Positions 32,403 to 41,635 of a DNA stretch of 64,000 bases are shown one piece after another. How positions within the stretch are numbered: the stretch's first letter is position 1; every line of letters begins with the position of its first letter. Made by a program: the position numbers and the translations under genes. Location of the stretch: NCBI GenBank assembly GCA_032433765.1, contig JAVIAB010000073.1:61960552-62024551 (forward strand), read 5' to 3'. This DNA is from Megaustenia siamemsis (Eukaryota > Mollusca > Gastropoda > Stylommatophora > Ariophantidae). The notes under the pieces are model-generated. The model worked only from the letters and a program-made list of their open reading frames with translations. It made no database searches and had not been told where the DNA came from.

Positions 32403-33137
32403 TTTTGTTTCTATTTCTCACTACCCTTCTCTTACTACCTTGTTCCTTTCCCTGTATTGATGTCTATTTTCTACTGTAATACTCAACCTGCTATTTCTCT
32501 TGTCTCAACGTCCCCCTCACTTGTGATGATATCCTACACCAATATTCAATTGTTTATCTCTTGGGACTCTATCTGATCTCTTTGTTCATCACCTGTTTAT
32601 ATTTCCATTCATGTTTGTTCATAACACAATTTTCTGGAACCAAAAATATATGACACACAACTCTGTTTACCACAATATCATCATTGCCCACACAAAAATC
32701 ACACAATGTGTCACAATATCACTCTTTACAACAATTTGTTCATCACCTTCACCCAAAATACAAATCTCTCTCTAACCTTGTATCCCAGCCATGTGTGTCA
32801 TTTGTTGTAATACTATTTGTTCCTTATTTTACTCCCTCTTCCCTTAATTACTATGTCCCTATTCTATCTAAAAAATATGGTTGACACACACGACTGTGAT
32901 AGCACTCTTTATAAATTTCTCTCCCTTTTTTTTTCTTTAAACGTGTGGCCACACACTTTACACTCTTTACACTTCTCTTTAATATCTCTCACTCAATACT
33001 CCTTCCACTCGCTAATTAATATACTACTTAATTAACTAGTAACACACTTTTGAAGATCCTTTGAATTTTCTCCCCGCTTTGCTACCACTGTGTCTCACTT
33101 GCCTGTCTTTGACCTAACGTTGGCCATTGCCCAAAAA
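32403..33137 (-). promoter_or_regulatory. Untranslated leader of the gypsy element
   Basis: This 735-bp leader separates the 5' LTR from the polyprotein start. It has no ORF of note and would hold the primer-binding and packaging signals. Just inside the LTR the minus strand reads TTTTTGGGCAATGGCC. A TGG four bases in could start a primer-binding site, but I cannot match it to a tRNA, so the site is unassigned. Confidence 0.5.
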
Positions 33138-34000
33138 TGTAGCAGCTTTTATTTACCTATATTGTAGCAGGTTTATGAACACAGGAAGGCGTGATCACAC
33201 TAGTTGAACCGACTTCTCCCAGAAGCCTGCCCTGTACTGTATGCACTAGGACGACATGGTGAACACCACATCAACGCCCCCTATGCAACCCTACACGTGG
33301 TGGACGCAGGCCTTGCCTCGCCTGTGACGCTCCTTCACTGCCGATATGGACTGTCGGAAGTGTCGTAGGCAAGTCCCTCTTGCCCGCATTGACTTGACCG
33401 CTGCTCTGCTTTACTGGAGGAAGGACTTGCCACGCCTTGCCTCCGGTACGCCTTACACAGAAGATGCAGACAAACAGCTCACTCCATTTTGAGCCATCCC
33501 CTGCTTGACTTGAAGAACTCGTCTTACCGCTAAAGGCGGTCTGACTCTCCTTCGACCTTCCTCTGTGGATATCTGGACGGAAGCTCGTTGAGATCTGAGC
33601 CCTCGTGAATCCTACCCGCTGCTAGAACACCAGCCGGTTGCACTGGCCAACGACTTGACCACCTGTTACGACTTGACCACCTGTTACGACTTGACCACCT
33701 GTTACGACTTGACCACCTGTTACGACTTGACCACCTGTTACGACTTGACCACCTGTTGACCGTTAGCAGTACTTCGCGCTATTCAATCTATGGTTCAGGA
33801 CAACCTAATCCGTTCGTCGTCAGGACAAGACAACAAGAACACAGCTAGCATTTCCAACATGTTTCAACACCATTGGAGTTAACAGTTAAACGTTTATTAA
33901 ACACTAACAAATCCATTCCCAGAAATTTACAAAATGTCCACTGTCACTCTTATAGTGACCTCTCATTCCGACCTGAACTCTCGCACTGACAACACGTTCA
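33138..34000 (-). repeat. 5' LTR of the gypsy element (short form)
   Basis: This 863-bp LTR matches 24976-25835 and ends with CA at 34000 next to the CATA duplication. On the minus strand it starts TGAACGTG. It lacks the ~1.2 kb of upstream U3-like sequence, including the ~60-bp repeats, present at the other end of the element and in the solo LTR. Confidence 0.85.
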
Positions 34001-34089
34001 CATAGGTCTTAATTCTTAATGTTTCATTCTAGGAATATTCTTCAAAATAGTTCATTTTCAAAATTGAAACAAAACGAACGTGTCGTGAC
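34001..34089 (+). repeat. 360-bp hAT left-end unit, copy 2 (second part)
   Basis: Sequence interrupted at 24975 resumes here with CATAGGTCTT and runs to GTCGTGAC (34082-34089), after which the left end of hAT C starts. Confidence 0.85.
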
Positions 34090-36699
34090 CAGGGTTGCCA
34101 ATTTGGCTTTTTTTAGGCCAAATTCCACAAATCTGGCTTTTTTGGTTTTTGTTTGGCCTAAAGAAATTCTTTGGCTTTTTGGGTTTTTTGGCTTATTCCT
34201 GGCTTTTTTTTCTAAACCAGTAGTAAAAAAAAAGTATAAACCACAATTTCAGTAAAAGTTCTTTAAAAATATAATTATTTTGCTCCAAAAATGCATCAAA
34301 TCATCTGACTTTAATAAGAATTTGGCGCACTTTTGCAAATTACTTTCACATTCAGAATCCATAGGTCTTAATTCTTAATGTTTCATTCTAGGAATATTCT
34401 TCAAAATAGTTCATTTTCAAAATTGAAACAAAACGAACGTGTCGTGACTAGTCGTGAGTCGTGAGTCGTCGTACAGGAGTGTGCCTAGGACGTGCGCTTA
34501 ACAAGTCGACTAATTATTTACATTAGTCTACGCTGTGTTTGATAAAGATATTACTTGTGTTACTCATGGCTTCTTCATCAAAGAAATGGAAAGCATCTTA
34601 TGATAGCAATCGTAAGTACAATAGTATTTGGGAAGAAACATACCCATGGCTCATGAAAGCTTCTGATGGATCAGAGGCAGCATATTGTAAACTCTGCCGG
34701 TGTACGATTGTACCAAAAAGAGGAAACATCTCAAATCATGAGAAATCATCTAAGCACATGATGAGAGTTCCATCAAATAGTCAGACACAACTTAGTGTCA
34801 CTCAAAGTCCTAGACAAAATAACGATAAAGTTAAAACAGCAGAGCTCCAAATTGCTGTAAGCATGACCTGCCACTGTGCAATTCGCACAATTGACCATCT
34901 GAGTGAAATTATGACAGCACATGGCCAGGGCAGTACATTAGGAAACATCAAATTGCACAGAACTAAATGTTCATGCTTAATAAAAAATATAATATCGCCA
35001 GCACTAAAAACGGATCTCATCCATGACTTTCAGGACAAGAAATACGCCATCATTTTAGATGAATCTACAGATGTCTCCACACAAAAATACTTGTGTATCT
35101 TAATTCGGTTTTTCAGTGAAAGAAAACATGAAATTCTAACAGGGTATCTTGGGCTAATTCCCGTGCAAGAAGCAACAGGAGAAAACATATTTAATTTGAT
35201 TGATGGTGAAATAAAAAAATGTGGCCAGAGTCTCACAAATTGCATTGGATTTGCATCAGATGGAGCGTCAAACATGGTTGGCTGTAACAACTCAGTGTGG
35301 TCTAGATTAAGAAATGTATCTCCTTCATGTGTACAGCTGAAATGTATTTGTCATTCTTTGGCACTTTGCATTTATTATGCAGTAGCTAAGCTACCGTCAA
35401 ATATAGGATTTTTACTATCAGAAATACCGCAATGGTTTTCCCACAGTAGCCTAAGACGAGAAGCCTACAAAGAATTATTTACAGTGATGAATACACCTAC
35501 AGAATATGAGTCAACCAGAACTGCTCCACTGCCTTTTGAGAAACCATCAGCTACTCGATGGCTTGTGCGAGGAAAAGTTATGTTTAATATTCTGATGAAT
35601 TGGGAAGAGCTAAAGGCTTATTTCATGAGTACTGAATTAGCCCAGTCAAAGTTTGACACAAAATACAAAGCACGATTGTTAAAGGACATGATGTTAGATT
35701 ATAACAATTACTTGTTCTTTGTTTTCGCAACACCCGTTGTGCAGGAATTTGAAAGACTCAATGGCCTTTTTCAACAAACTAAAGCTGATCCTCATGAACT
35801 GTGTCAAGAATTATTTTTACAAAAGGCAAGTCTTCAAAACAGATTGTATGATACAAATGGACAAAGAAAGGATATAAATCAAGTTGATTTTGGTATCAAA
35901 TTTTTAACAGAATGTAATACGTTCCTACAAAAGAACAACAACACTGACGCTCATCACGAAATTAAAAATGTCAAAGAAAGATGTATGTGTATGCTAGAGG
36001 AAGCTCTCAATCAAATAACATGTAGACTTCCTTCGGCGAGTAATATATTTCAAAATCTATCAAAGCTGAGTCCACGGATTATTTTAAATCAAGCTTCGAG
36101 AGCAACGTTTTCAGACTTACCCTTCTTACACCTAGCAGGAAGTAACATCAGCACTATTGAAGAACAATACAGAAAAATTATATTGATTGATTGGAAAGAA
36201 GATACCATGTTTAAGAAAGATGGACTTCCTACTGACAGTGAACAGTTTTGGATTGGCATACATCAGCATCAGTCATTCAAAGAGTTAGCCAACTTTGCCC
36301 TAACTTGTCTGATCACCCCATGCAGCAATGCCATAGTTGAAAGAATTTTCTCCATTGTAACGTCAGTGAAGACAAAAGCAAGGAATAAGATGCAACTGCA
36401 TTTGCTTGACTCTATTGTCAGGATTAGAGCAGAACTGTTGCTTTCAAGCAAATGTTGTAAAGACTTCATCCATCAGCAAAAATGCTCAAAGAATTTACAT
36501 CAGAGAATTTGTATGCTGTAGAATCAGGTAGCTCTGATGCGGATGACGTTAATAATCTTGATCTGGAGAGTTTCATGTGATGTGAGTATAGCAGAAATGT
36601 TTGGCCTTTTTTTTGGCTTTTTAATTGACTATTTGGCCTAATTTGGCTTTTTTTCAACACTTTTTGGCCTAAAATCCAAAAATATATCTGGCAACCCTG
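34090..36699 (+). mobile_element. hAT element C, full length, inserted in a sister copy
   Basis: C runs from CAGGGTTGCCA to TGGCAACCCTG and is flanked by GTCGTGAC at 34082-34089 and 36700-36707, a perfect 8-bp duplication. It is 2610 bp with one transposase gene, and its first 359 bp are the left-end unit. Compared with the body of hAT A it differs at only a handful of positions over 2.2 kb, so the insertion is very recent. Its target is the same GTCGTGAC site that lies inside its own sequence at 34441-34448. Confidence 0.9.
34566..36521 (+). CDS. hAT C transposase with frameshifted tail
   Basis: I start at the ATG of MASSSKKW; an upstream in-frame extension has no ATG. A BED zinc finger (AYCKLCRCTIVPKRGNISNH) is at residues 40-64. 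The RNase H-like core has ILDEST (Asp near 165), ASDGASNMVG (Asp near 232) and an ATRW motif. The dimerisation domain has SNAIVERIFSIV, with the catalytic Glu near 592. A single missing C near 36470 shifts the frame and replaces the last ~40 residues of the sister protein with a short unrelated tail. All catalytic parts precede the shift, so activity is possible. Confidence 0.85.
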   Translation: MASSSKKWKASYDSNRKYNSIWEETYPWLMKASDGSEAAYCKLCRCTIVPKRGNISNHEKSSKHMMRVPSNSQTQLSVTQSPRQNNDKVKTAELQIAVSMTCHCAIRTIDHLSEIMTAHGQGSTLGNIKLHRTKCSCLIKNIISPALKTDLIHDFQDKKYAIILDESTDVSTQKYLCILIRFFSERKHEILTGYLGLIPVQEATGENIFNLIDGEIKKCGQSLTNCIGFASDGASNMVGCNNSVWSRLRNVSPSCVQLKCICHSLALCIYYAVAKLPSNIGFLLSEIPQWFSHSSLRREAYKELFTVMNTPTEYESTRTAPLPFEKPSATRWLVRGKVMFNILMNWEELKAYFMSTELAQSKFDTKYKARLLKDMMLDYNNYLFFVFATPVVQEFERLNGLFQQTKADPHELCQELFLQKASLQNRLYDTNGQRKDINQVDFGIKFLTECNTFLQKNNNTDAHHEIKNVKERCMCMLEEALNQITCRLPSASNIFQNLSKLSPRIILNQASRATFSDLPFLHLAGSNISTIEEQYRKIILIDWKEDTMFKKDGLPTDSEQFWIGIHQHQSFKELANFALTCLITPCSNAIVERIFSIVTSVKTKARNKMQLHLLDSIVRIRAELLLSSKCCKDFIHQQKCSKNLHQRICML

Positions 36700-36707
36700 G
36701 TCGTGAC

Positions 36708-38958
36708 TAGTCGTGAGTCGTGAGTCGTCGTACAGGAGTGTGCCTAGGACGTGCGCTTAACAAGTCGACTAATTATTTACATTAGTCTACGCTGTGTTTG
36801 ATAAAGATATTACTTGTGTTACTCATGGCTTCTTCATCAAAGAAATGGAAAGCATCTTATGATAGCAATCGTAAGTACAATAGTATTTGGGAAGAAACAT
36901 ACCCATGGCTCATGAAAGCTTCTGATGGATCAGAGGCAGCATATTGTAAACTCTGCCGGTGTACGATTGTACCAAAAAGAGGAAACATCTCAAATCATGA
37001 GAAATCATCTAAGCACATGATGAGAGTTCCATCAAATAGTCAGACACAACTTAGTGTCACTCAAAGTCCTAGACAAAATAACGATAAAGTTAAAACAGCA
37101 GAGCTCCAAATTGCTGTAAGCATGACCTGCCACTGTGCAATTCGCACAATTGACCATCTGAGTGAAATTATGACAGCACATGGCCAGGGCAGTACATTAG
37201 GAAACATCAAATTGCACAGAACTAAATGTTCATGCTTAATAAAAAATATAATATCGCCAGCACTAAAAACGGATCTCATCCATGACTTTCAGGACAAGAA
37301 ATACGCCATCATTTTAGATGAATCTACAGATGTCTCCACACAAAAATACTTGTGTATCTTAATTCGGTTTTTCAGTGAAAGAAAACATGAAATTCTAACA
37401 GGGTATCTTGGGCTAATTCCCGTGCAAGAAGCAACAGGAGAAAACATATTTAATTTGATTGATGGTGAAATAAAAAAATGTGGCCAGAGTCTCACAAATT
37501 GCATTGGATTTGCATCAGATGGAGCGTCAAACATGGTTGGCTGTAACAACTCAGTGTGGTCTAGATTAAGAAATGTATCTCCTTCATGTGTACAGCTGAA
37601 ATGTATTTGTCATTCTTTGGCACTTTGCATTTATTATGCAGTAGCTAAGCTACCGTCAAATATAGGATTTTTACTATCAGAAATACCGCAATGGTTTTCC
37701 CACAGTAGCCTAAGACGAGAAGCCTACAAAGAATTATTTACAGTGATGAATACACCTACAGAATATGAGTCAACCAGAACTGCTCCACTGCCTTTTGAGA
37801 AACCATCAGCTACTCGATGGCTTGTGCGAGGAAAAGTTATGTTTAATATTCTGATGAATTGGGAAGAGCTAAAGGCTTATTTCATGAGTACTGAATTAGC
37901 CCAGTCAAAGTTTGACACAAAATACAAAGCACGATTGTTAAAGGACATGATGTTAGATTATAACAATTACTTGTTCTTTGTTTTCGCAACACCCGTTGTG
38001 CAGGAATTTGAAAGACTCAATGGCCTTTTTCAACAAACTAAAGCTGATCCTCATGAACTGTGTCAAGAATTATTTTTACAAAAGGCAAGTCTTCAGAACA
38101 GATTGTATGATACAAATGGACAAAGAAAGGATATAAATCAAGTTGATTTTGGTATCAAATTTTTAACAGAATGTAATACGTTCCTACAAAAGAACAACAA
38201 CACTGACGCTCATCACGAAATTAAAAATGTCAAAGAAAGATGTATGTGTATGCTAGAGGAAGCTCTCAATCAAATAACACGTAGACTTCCTTCGGCGAGT
38301 AATATATTTCAAAATCTATCAAAGCTGAGTCCACGGATTATTTTAAATCAAGCTTCGAGAGCAACGTTTTCAGACTTACCCTTCTTACACCTAGCAGGAA
38401 GTAACATCAGCACTATTGAAGAACAATACAGAAAAATTATATTGATTGATTGGAAAGAAGATACCATGTTTAAGAAAGATGGACTTCCTACTGACAGTGA
38501 ACAGTTTTGGATTGGCATACATCAGCATCAGTCATTCAAAGAGTTAGCCAACTTTGCCCTAACTTGTCTGATCACCCCATGCAGCAATGCCATAGTTGAA
38601 AGAATTTTCTCCATTGTAACGTCAGTGAAGACAAAAGCAAGGAATAAGATGCAACTGCATTTGCTTGACTCTATTGTCAGGATTAGAGCAGAACTGTTGC
38701 TTTCAAACAAATGTTGTAAAGACTTCATCCCATCAGCAAAAATGCTCAAAGAATTTACATCAGAGAATTTGTATGCTGTAGAATCAGGTAGCTCTGATGC
38801 GGATGACGTTAATAATCTTGATCTGGAGAGTTTCATGTGATGTGAGTATAGCAGAAATGTTTGGCCTTTTTTTGGCTTTTTAATTGACTATTTGGCCTAA
38901 TTTGGCTTTTTTTCAACACTTTTTGGCCTAAAATCCAAAAATATATCTGGCAACCCTG
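36708..38958 (+). mobile_element. Body of hAT element A
   Basis: After the GTCGTGAC copy at 36700-36707 the interior of hAT A resumes with TAGTCGTGAGTCGTGAG and runs through its transposase to the right end at 38958. The stretch contains several degenerate GTCGTGA repeats, the same motif as the insertion target. Confidence 0.85.
36825..38840 (+). CDS. hAT A transposase, intact
   Basis: This 671-residue protein, from the ATG of MASSSKKW, is uninterrupted and of normal hAT length. It has the BED finger (residues 40-64) for DNA binding, the catalytic triad candidates D165 (LDEST), D232 (SDGAS) and E592 (VERIF), a C-x-C-H motif after the second Asp (KCICHSLAL), the ATRW motif near 331, and a full dimerisation domain ending in an acidic serine-rich tail. 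Such transposases bind subterminal repeats, cut at the TIR ends and make 8-bp duplications, as seen here. It is the best candidate for a functional DNA transposase in the window. Confidence 0.9.
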   Translation: MASSSKKWKASYDSNRKYNSIWEETYPWLMKASDGSEAAYCKLCRCTIVPKRGNISNHEKSSKHMMRVPSNSQTQLSVTQSPRQNNDKVKTAELQIAVSMTCHCAIRTIDHLSEIMTAHGQGSTLGNIKLHRTKCSCLIKNIISPALKTDLIHDFQDKKYAIILDESTDVSTQKYLCILIRFFSERKHEILTGYLGLIPVQEATGENIFNLIDGEIKKCGQSLTNCIGFASDGASNMVGCNNSVWSRLRNVSPSCVQLKCICHSLALCIYYAVAKLPSNIGFLLSEIPQWFSHSSLRREAYKELFTVMNTPTEYESTRTAPLPFEKPSATRWLVRGKVMFNILMNWEELKAYFMSTELAQSKFDTKYKARLLKDMMLDYNNYLFFVFATPVVQEFERLNGLFQQTKADPHELCQELFLQKASLQNRLYDTNGQRKDINQVDFGIKFLTECNTFLQKNNNTDAHHEIKNVKERCMCMLEEALNQITRRLPSASNIFQNLSKLSPRIILNQASRATFSDLPFLHLAGSNISTIEEQYRKIILIDWKEDTMFKKDGLPTDSEQFWIGIHQHQSFKELANFALTCLITPCSNAIVERIFSIVTSVKTKARNKMQLHLLDSIVRIRAELLLSNKCCKDFIPSAKMLKEFTSENLYAVESGSSDADDVNNLDLESFM

Positions 38959-39008
38959 GTACCTAACCTTCTAGATCTAGCGGGAAAATCGCTAAATTGG
39001 CAACACTG

Positions 39009-40120
39009 CCAAGCACTGCACTTGCTTGAGTTCAGAGTGAGTGTCCCTCACCGGGAGAGAACCATATCAATTCACAGTTATAGACATACTTCCAATTTGT
39101 ATGAATACAGTGCATCCTGATTATTGTGGTGCGCCTCTTGGCTGGATTGTATCCGTTTTCAGCACCTTGACTTGCTAGAGCAGAGAGCATATTGTGGCCT
39201 TGTTCGGGTGTAGGAAGGCCTGGCCAGTCTTGGTTTTCAATCTTTGGTAAAGTTATGTCCCAACCCCTAAAGGGGCTGGTTTTGATTGGGTGGAGGGTGG
39301 GAGAGAGAAGGGTCCTTGCCAGGTCCTTCCAGTTCAGGATTGTGTGTTTTCTTCTCATTGGTGGATTGTCCACCAGGACCACCATTCTTCTTCTGCAAGA
39401 AATTTGTGTTGTGTTCGACCCCTGGTTCTTTGCTTTAAAGAATGTGCTATCTTGCATATTCACGTGAATATTCTTACTCTAGCTCATGGGTTCTGTCTTT
39501 TTCTCTGTGTGCTTGACAGTGCATTCTCTCTCTCCAAGCATTTCTTTGTTTCTGTTCGACTTAGCTATCGCCATTTCGGCTTGTTACGCCACTCATCTTG
39601 TGTCCATTACTTATCTAAGCTCTGGTTTCTGGTTGATTTAGCTTTTTTTGCCATTTCGGCAGATTTCTCTCTCAGCATACTAAGTGAGAGTTTCGGTTTT
39701 GATGCGTTCCACTTCTGTGCGAGAGAGCCGTTTTATCTCTGGTTGACTTAGCCTTTGCCATCTCTGGAAGATATCTTCTTCAGATGTGTGAGCTGTTTCC
39801 TCCATCTGAGATTCCTTTAGACACTCGACCCTTCTGGGTTCAAGCGAACGCTCTCTCGGCGTTACCCGACCCAAATCTCTTGTTCTCTGCGCTAAGTGTC
39901 GTGTTCCTCTCAGTTATAGGTTAAAGTATCTCCTTTTCCCGCGCTTTTCTTGGTGACGTAGTGTCTGGCCTATATCTATAATAATTCATACACTCACTCG
40001 TGACCTTGACATATGATCTATTTTTAACCATTCTTCTCTGGTCTCTCAACAACCATCTAAAAATATATTGCTCTCACCTTGACTTTAATAATGTCCCATT
40101 CTCCGTCTACATATGCCTCA
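39009..40120 (-). pseudogene. Probable ORF1 and leader of LINE N
   Basis: The minus-strand frames 39032-39463 and 39680-39874 are open but match no family I know. The second is rich in charged residues and looks coiled-coil-like (RLSRTEVERIKTETLTLSML). By position it lies directly upstream of the LINE N endonuclease once hAT E is removed, so it is plausibly the gag-like ORF1 of that LINE. That is inference from context. Bases 39905-40120 show nothing clear. Confidence 0.4.
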
Positions 40121-40324
40121 ATCTTATTTAGACATTGACCCACCGAACGTCTACTAACTCCATCTACACCTAATTACCTCATTACACTGTTCATCTTAGC
40201 TACTATAAACATATATCCCATGGACTACATTATTAAAGTAACATTAACTTCTTGTTACTCCACTCCAAATGACAAATAAATGACAATGTTCGTGTTTAAT
40301 ATTTCATGGAATACATCACCAAAG

Positions 40325-41474
40325 CAGTGGCGTAATCTCTATGATACCGCAGCTACCGCCGGTAGCCTGAACATTTCAACGAAATACAAAAGGAAATGAT
40401 AATTTATTATATTTTTAAAAAATAATTATATTACAAATTTCCGAATGTTCTATTACACATTTCGTAGGCCAATATGATTTATTTGCTTTGATTTGCATTT
40501 ATTAAAGCAAGGTCTTCCTCTGGCCACTATAACGTTTGCGAATGATATAACTACTCTACATTGAAACCTCTAGGAACAAGCGGTACATTTTTCCTTATCC
40601 GGACCAAGTATTACCGACCTTGACATTCAAAAATGGGATCCAAATTTATGTAGGGGGTGTTGCCGCTAGATGAATGCGGTTTCATGGGTTATTTTTAGCT
40701 CTAGCTAATCAGAATCGTCACAAAGTGAAAGTGAAACTATGTCACATTACCGGAACTTCCTTAGCTATTTATAACTACGTTATGCGCATCAGCGTCTGTA
40801 GAAAGAACTTTTTCTGCTCTCAAAAGAATCAAATCTTATTGTCGCTCAACTCAGACAAAAGAACGCTTATCTGGTTTGGCATTAATGTCTATTGAGAAAT
40901 CATTCCCTCAGAAACTTAGAAACCAACCCAACAGTACTTTCAATGACGAAGTCATCAAGACATTTTCGTCCCAAACAAGACGGATATATTTAACATAAGT
41001 AAGTGCTTGCTGCTGCAGCACCAGAGCTGGAAGTTGTTAACGATCCACAGCTGATGGCTTGCGCCAGGATCGGTGAACCAGAACCACCCAGACCCTGCTC
41101 CACCTCTCTGTGGTGCCTCTAGTAACAGACTAACCTGTCTAGTCTGGCCAAGCGAGTAGGGATCGAAGAGGGAAGACGACCCGGTACTCAAAAATATCAT
41201 GCTGAAGTCGGATGTGTTGGGCCGAAAGGCGCAAATATCGCAGTTATACTGTAAACCACAACACAACGCAGACACGCCTACTTAACGTCCTTTTAAGGGC
41301 GGATGATGACGTGGTACACTCCTTAAGTTATCGGGCGAACGCAAGCAAGCAAATAAGTAATTAATTTAAAATGTAGTGATGTCATTAGAAAATATTACTT
41401 TATGTTAGCCTAATGTATGTTTTTATTTATTATGTCCGCGGTAGCCCAGACCCCAAAACCAGTATACGCCACTG
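40325..41474 (+). mobile_element. Short non-autonomous hAT with TSD
   Basis: The ends CAGTGGCGTA and TACGCCACTG are perfect 10-bp inverted repeats, flanked by CACCAAAG on both sides (40317-40324 and 41475-41482), a perfect 8-bp duplication. Near both ends lie GCTACCGC motifs. At 1150 bp it is too short for an autonomous element, and it retains only the end of a transposase gene. Bases 41000-41400 are of unknown origin. Confidence 0.9.
40786..40998 (+). pseudogene. hAT transposase dimerisation-domain remnant
   Basis: This frame of about 70 residues begins ASASVERTFSALKRIKSYCR, continues with TKERLSGLALMSIEK, and closes at TAA 40996-40998. It is the classical hAT C-terminal dimerisation domain with its Glu and Phe-Ser motif. 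The rest of the transposase was deleted; the sequence just upstream bears no catalytic core. Confidence 0.85.
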
Positions 41475-41635
41475 CACCAAAGTAACATTAACTTCTTGTT
41501 ACTCCACTCCAAATGACATTGTTCATGTATAATATTTCATGGAATATATGGCCCTTTTCGCCTTGTCTGACGGTCTAGTGGTGGTTATTGTGTATTTTTT
41601 GAGGTTTTGTTTTTGTCGAACAGCTTCTCTCGTGG

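Larger units (their letters stand above)
24976..34000 (-). mobile_element. Ty3/gypsy LTR retrotransposon, young, nearly intact
   Basis: The element is flanked by the 4-bp duplication CATA (24972-24975 and 34001-34004) within the hAT left-end unit. LTR sequence shared by both ends (24976-25835 and 33138-34000) is about 99 percent identical apart from the innermost 40 bp, so the insertion is recent. One long polyprotein ORF encodes gag, protease, RT, RNase H and integrase in that order, which is the Ty3/gypsy order. There is no envelope gene. The two LTRs differ in extent; see the LTR entries. Confidence 0.9.
24341..38958 (+). mobile_element. hAT element A, expanded by nested insertions
   Basis: A begins CAGGGTTGCCA and ends TGGCAACCCTG, flanked by the perfect 8-bp repeat GTACCTAA (24333-24340 and 38959-38966). 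Its own sequence is the left unit 24341-24700 and the body 36708-38958; between them lie a second left unit, the gypsy element and hAT C. Without guests A would be about 2.6 kb, the same as C. It inserted 42 bp from the end of hAT E. Confidence 0.85.
20107..39008 (-). mobile_element. hAT element E, outer shell of the nest
   Basis: The left end CAGTGTTGCCAA (20107) and right end TTGGCAACACTG (39008) form a terminal inverted repeat of the hAT type. Flanks are CCCAAAAC and CCAAGCAC, 5 of 8 identical, so the 8-bp duplication is uncertain and old. E's own DNA is only 20107-20652, 23536-24340 and 38967-39008; the rest is hAT F and hAT A with their guests. Decayed transposase sense on the minus strand supports the orientation. 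Confidence 0.7.

Noticed and set aside
33100..33137. Specific tRNA primer-binding site for the gypsy element
   Set aside because: TGGGCAATGGCC lies four bases inside the LTR, but I cannot match it to a particular tRNA 3' end without a search.
34539..38840. Host gene domesticated from a hAT transposase
   Set aside because: Both genes lie between perfect TIRs with 8-bp duplications and keep all catalytic residues, so they are mobile elements.
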